Made by a program: the position numbers and the translations under genes. A DNA stretch of 64,000 nucleotides, taken from positions 16,034,317 through 16,098,316 of the forward strand of contig CM071931.1 of the NCBI GenBank assembly GCA_016081115.2, read 5' to 3'. The stretch's first letter is position 1, and each line of letters begins with the position of its first letter. This document shows positions 61,181 to 64,000 of this stretch, in pieces. Below the pieces are notes generated by a model. That model saw nothing but the letters and a program-made list of their open reading frames with translations, searched no databases and was not told where the DNA came from. Source of the DNA: Rehmannia glutinosa (taxonomy: Eukaryota; Streptophyta; Magnoliopsida; Lamiales; Orobanchaceae).

Positions 61181-62912
61181 TACCATATGACTAACCAACT
61201 CATTTATTATGATAGGCAAAACAACCAACTACCAACACCAATCATTTAATATTCTAACACTGGTAGTCAAATTTTACTGACATTTTGTTTACAAATACTA
61301 ATTATAATATTACTATCCTAACTATAAAAGACACTCGTAACCTCAATTTGAACCTAAGGACAAAAGTTAGTAATTTCTTTCTATTCTTTCCCATCCCCTG
61401 CAGAATCCCTTATGAATTATGATACCATTTCTTTCTAATTTCTTTTATGTAAAAGTTTTTATTTGTTTATTCATTAGTGCATGTGGGTATGTATATTATA
61501 TCAGGATATAAGTAGTGTGTGCATGTGATTTGTCAAATTAAAGTGCAGTGTGGTGTGTGTTAGTGCGTGAGAATGTGTATGTATGTGTACATATATATTA
61601 ACTTAATGAATGCAATCATGTATTGAATATATATTTATATTATATATATGATAACATATGTATGTATGTAATGTTATGTCAAAAGTAAGCTAACTTAACT
61701 TTTTAATATATCATATTTTGTAATATATCATATATGATAACATATTTTGTATGTTAAGCAAGTGTCGTGTGTGTGTTAAGATTTATAATATATCATATTT
61801 TGTATTATTTAGTATTAATGTGTATTTATTTAAACTCTAATTTTAAAGTCTTTAACTTTAAAGGGATTTAATACATCTATATATATTTTCCAACTAATTT
61901 ATTAGATCTATATTATTTATACATAATATATAATATTCATAACATTTTTACATGATCTACTTTAGACAAATTATAATATTATTAATTTTAAGGTTCTAAG
62001 ATTTAAGAATTCTAAGACAAATTATTTTATCATCGTAATAGGAGACGAGGGTAGAAAGGAGATCTAGGAGTCCAAGGCATATCAACACATAATTTACATC
62101 GGATCTTTTTCAAGGTGTGAAATTTTTACTATTTGTTCTTGTTAAATATTATGAATGTTTACATTAATGTTTAAAGTGCACATGTTATATCCTACAAGTT
62201 TTTCTCAATGGATTCTATGATCTAAGATTCAAGTTACATGAGCTTTTTGCTCTAGGAACTCCAAGATTCAAGTTACATGAGCTTAATGCTCTAGGAACTC
62301 CAAGAATCAAGTTAAATGAGCTTCATGCTCTAGGAACTCTATGATGCCATGATTCTATGATGCTATGATATATGTTGCAAGTTTTTCATTAATGTGATGC
62401 ATGCATTTTATTTAGCTTGAACAAATGTGATTTCCCACTGAGTAAGTGTTTTTACTCACCCCATTATTACCAATGATTTTTCAGATGGAGTTTGGCGCAA
62501 CGAAGGCGAGGAGGAATGACTGGCTTAATCTCCATTTTAAAAAAATAAAATAAGTCTTCTATTTTGAATGAATATTCTAGTGTCTACTTGAACTTTTGAT
62601 TTCAATATTTTGTTAAACTATCGCTATCCTTATTTAGTTTTTGTAGCTTTGGAATATGTTTGACTATGGTTAAATTCTGTCGACTTATTATAATGAATGA
62701 CTACTTTTTTTTTAGTTATTTAAATCGCTTCCGCATTAAATTTTTCGTTAAAATATTAATTTTATCTTCTTTTTCAAAGACTAATTTTTAAAAAATATTA
62801 TTTATATTTTTTTAAAACTCCTATTTTTAGTTGTAACGTCCCAAGTTATTTTTATTTCTTTTTTTTTTCAAAAGAAAACACTTTCGTATATAAAAAGTGG
62901 GGCGTTACAGTG

Positions 62913-62924
62913 TGGTATCAGAGC
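62913..62924 (+). other. Primer-binding site of the gypsy element
   Basis: TGGTATCAGAGC, complementary to the 3' end of initiator tRNA-Met, three bases after the LTR end GGCGTTACA. Confidence 0.85.
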
Positions 62925-64000
62925 GAGTCTGATTTCCTGAAGTCTCGGAAAAAAAAACTCTGTATATGTTACGTTTTTTAAAAATATTAATAAATAAGGA
63001 CAAGATCTTTTGCTATAAGTCATTCACTTCTGCCTCGCTCGCCAGCTACGAAAAGGTACATATTTTCATATTAACATATGTCACCCCATGATAAAAATGC
63101 TATGATTTCTATGATGTCAAGATAACATAATATGCATATTATTTCATAAATCTGTCATGAGTTTACATGAAATTTATTTTCGCTACATGTTCATATTATG
63201 ATAGCAAGGGTAGTTGAGAGGTATGCCAATTATAACAATAATGCATAATTGATATATGAATAATTTACATTTTTAGTTGTGTATTAGATGCGTATTCTCT
63301 CAACTGCTAGAAAGGGGTGCACAGGCCCTTGGGCCCTTTCAACCGCCTACAAGAATATAGAGAGTATAAACAGGCCAAGGAAGATGATGATCTAGAGTAC
63401 ATATAGCCACGATGATCTTTGAGATTGTGGAAGAATGTCAGAAACTTACCTAATGGAGTTACCCACTATGAAGCCGGCTGAAAATTAGTTGATACCATGC
63501 CACCCTATTGGAAAAGACAGGCACGTCGGTTACTCGAAGAACACTAGGAGGTGGACAACAAGAGAGGGGCAATCATAGATTATGTGGAGTTTTTTGCTGC
63601 ATGCTTTAGGAAATGGATAAAATTTGATGATGACCCCTTTCCAAGTGACGAGGAGAGTGAATAAGAGGACCCGAGAAGAGGATGCTAATTTTAAGACATC
63701 GAAATCGATTAAATCGTCTTAGGAAACTAGACTACACAAACTCGGAAAACTTAGTAGTTAATATATATATATATATATATTGATGTCTGTTACTGCTTTT
63801 CTAAGGATAAACATTGTTATCACCTCAAGAGTTTACCATGAATGAATGTTTACTTATTTTATTTGAATATGGATTATATTGATAATGTCTTCATGAATAT
63901 TTCAACTAAGGTACAACCATCCTCTTAATAGGAACCAATGGCTCCTCAAACACGAGGTCAAACTAACTAAACGGAGACGAAATGGCAATGGAAATGGATA
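62925..64000 (+). pseudogene. Gypsy internal leader and possible gag start (window-edge truncated)
   Basis: No long open frame. An ATG at 63938 reads MAPQTRGQTN then a stop, resembling the opening of plant gypsy gag. The rest would lie beyond the window. A TA run lies at about 63760-63781. Confidence 0.4.

Larger units (their letters stand above)
60600..62909 (+). mobile_element. 3' portion of a Ty3-gypsy LTR
   Basis: The right end is well defined: a terminal palindromic segment TGTAACGTCCC...GGGGCGTTACA (62832-62909), then a PBS at 62913. Upstream lie a CACTGAGTAAGTG...TTACTCACCCC stretch near 62430 and a TATA-like actataaaagcagg near 60674, both LTR-like. The left end is not found; 60600 is a guess. 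It also holds a (ATT)n run and hairpins. Confidence 0.6.

Noticed and set aside
62832..62909. A complete miniature LTR (TRIM-like) of 78 bp, TGTAACGTCCC to GGGGCGTTACA
   Set aside because: Plant chromovirus LTRs commonly end with such a hairpin (TAACGCC...GGCGTTACA) just before the PBS, and upstream sequence (CACTGAG/CTCACCCC) is LTR-like too, so it is better read as the tip of a long LTR.

Overview
This is a gene-poor, transposon-rich stretch of nuclear DNA from a flowering plant, most likely a eudicot. The evidence is spliced plant genes (a plastid ribosomal protein with a transit peptide, plant ATG11, and a plant-specific protein), Ty1-copia, Ty3-gypsy and L1 remnants, a tRNA-derived SINE, and many hAT- and Mutator-type MITEs. 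Only three host genes are supported in 64 kb: chloroplast ribosomal protein bL35c (+, 7645-10221), a plant-specific conserved protein possibly of the TRF-like group (+, 33121-37630), and the autophagy scaffold ATG11 (-, 50427-56966). They are unrelated and not co-regulated as far as the sequence shows.

Layout: 1-3940 holds two opposed pieces of Ty1-copia gag/protease with an LTR/PBS region. 4300-6712 is a 5'-truncated L1 LINE split by a hAT MITE. 7199-7429 is a complete SINE with a perfect 16-bp target-site duplication (TSD), just upstream of bL35c. 10635-23761 is a Russian-doll block: an outer hAT-type MITE is split by an inner MITE of the same family, which is split by an 11.4-kb array of three ~2.4-kb tandem units. 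The first unit is interrupted by a 3.7-kb hAT transposon, whose transposase gene is itself interrupted by a MITE. 24175-28943 is a 4.8-kb element with long inverted arms and a 10-bp TSD, enclosing a decayed LINE. 29045-30788 is a TA-flanked inverted-repeat element with an ~80-bp minisatellite split by another hAT MITE. 39387-43189 is a 3.8-kb solo gypsy LTR with an internal ~33-bp minisatellite. 44900-47900 holds two gypsy-like LTR promoter regions. 58.8-60.4 kb contains a strong foldback and a full-length MITE. 60.6-64.0 kb is the 3' part of a gypsy LTR with a primer-binding site and the start of its internal region.

Many insertions can be dated relative to each other because TSDs are readable and empty sites survive in sister repeats. 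Two of the three genes carry apparent one-base deletions in conserved exons (one in the TRF-like gene, two in ATG11), all at short homopolymers. These look more like base-calling errors than gene death, but real lesions cannot be excluded from sequence alone. I found no clear tRNA, rRNA, CRISPR or organelle insert, and no convincing new multi-gene system. The most unusual structure is the 2.4-kb tandem array with its 5-bp TSD-like flanks.
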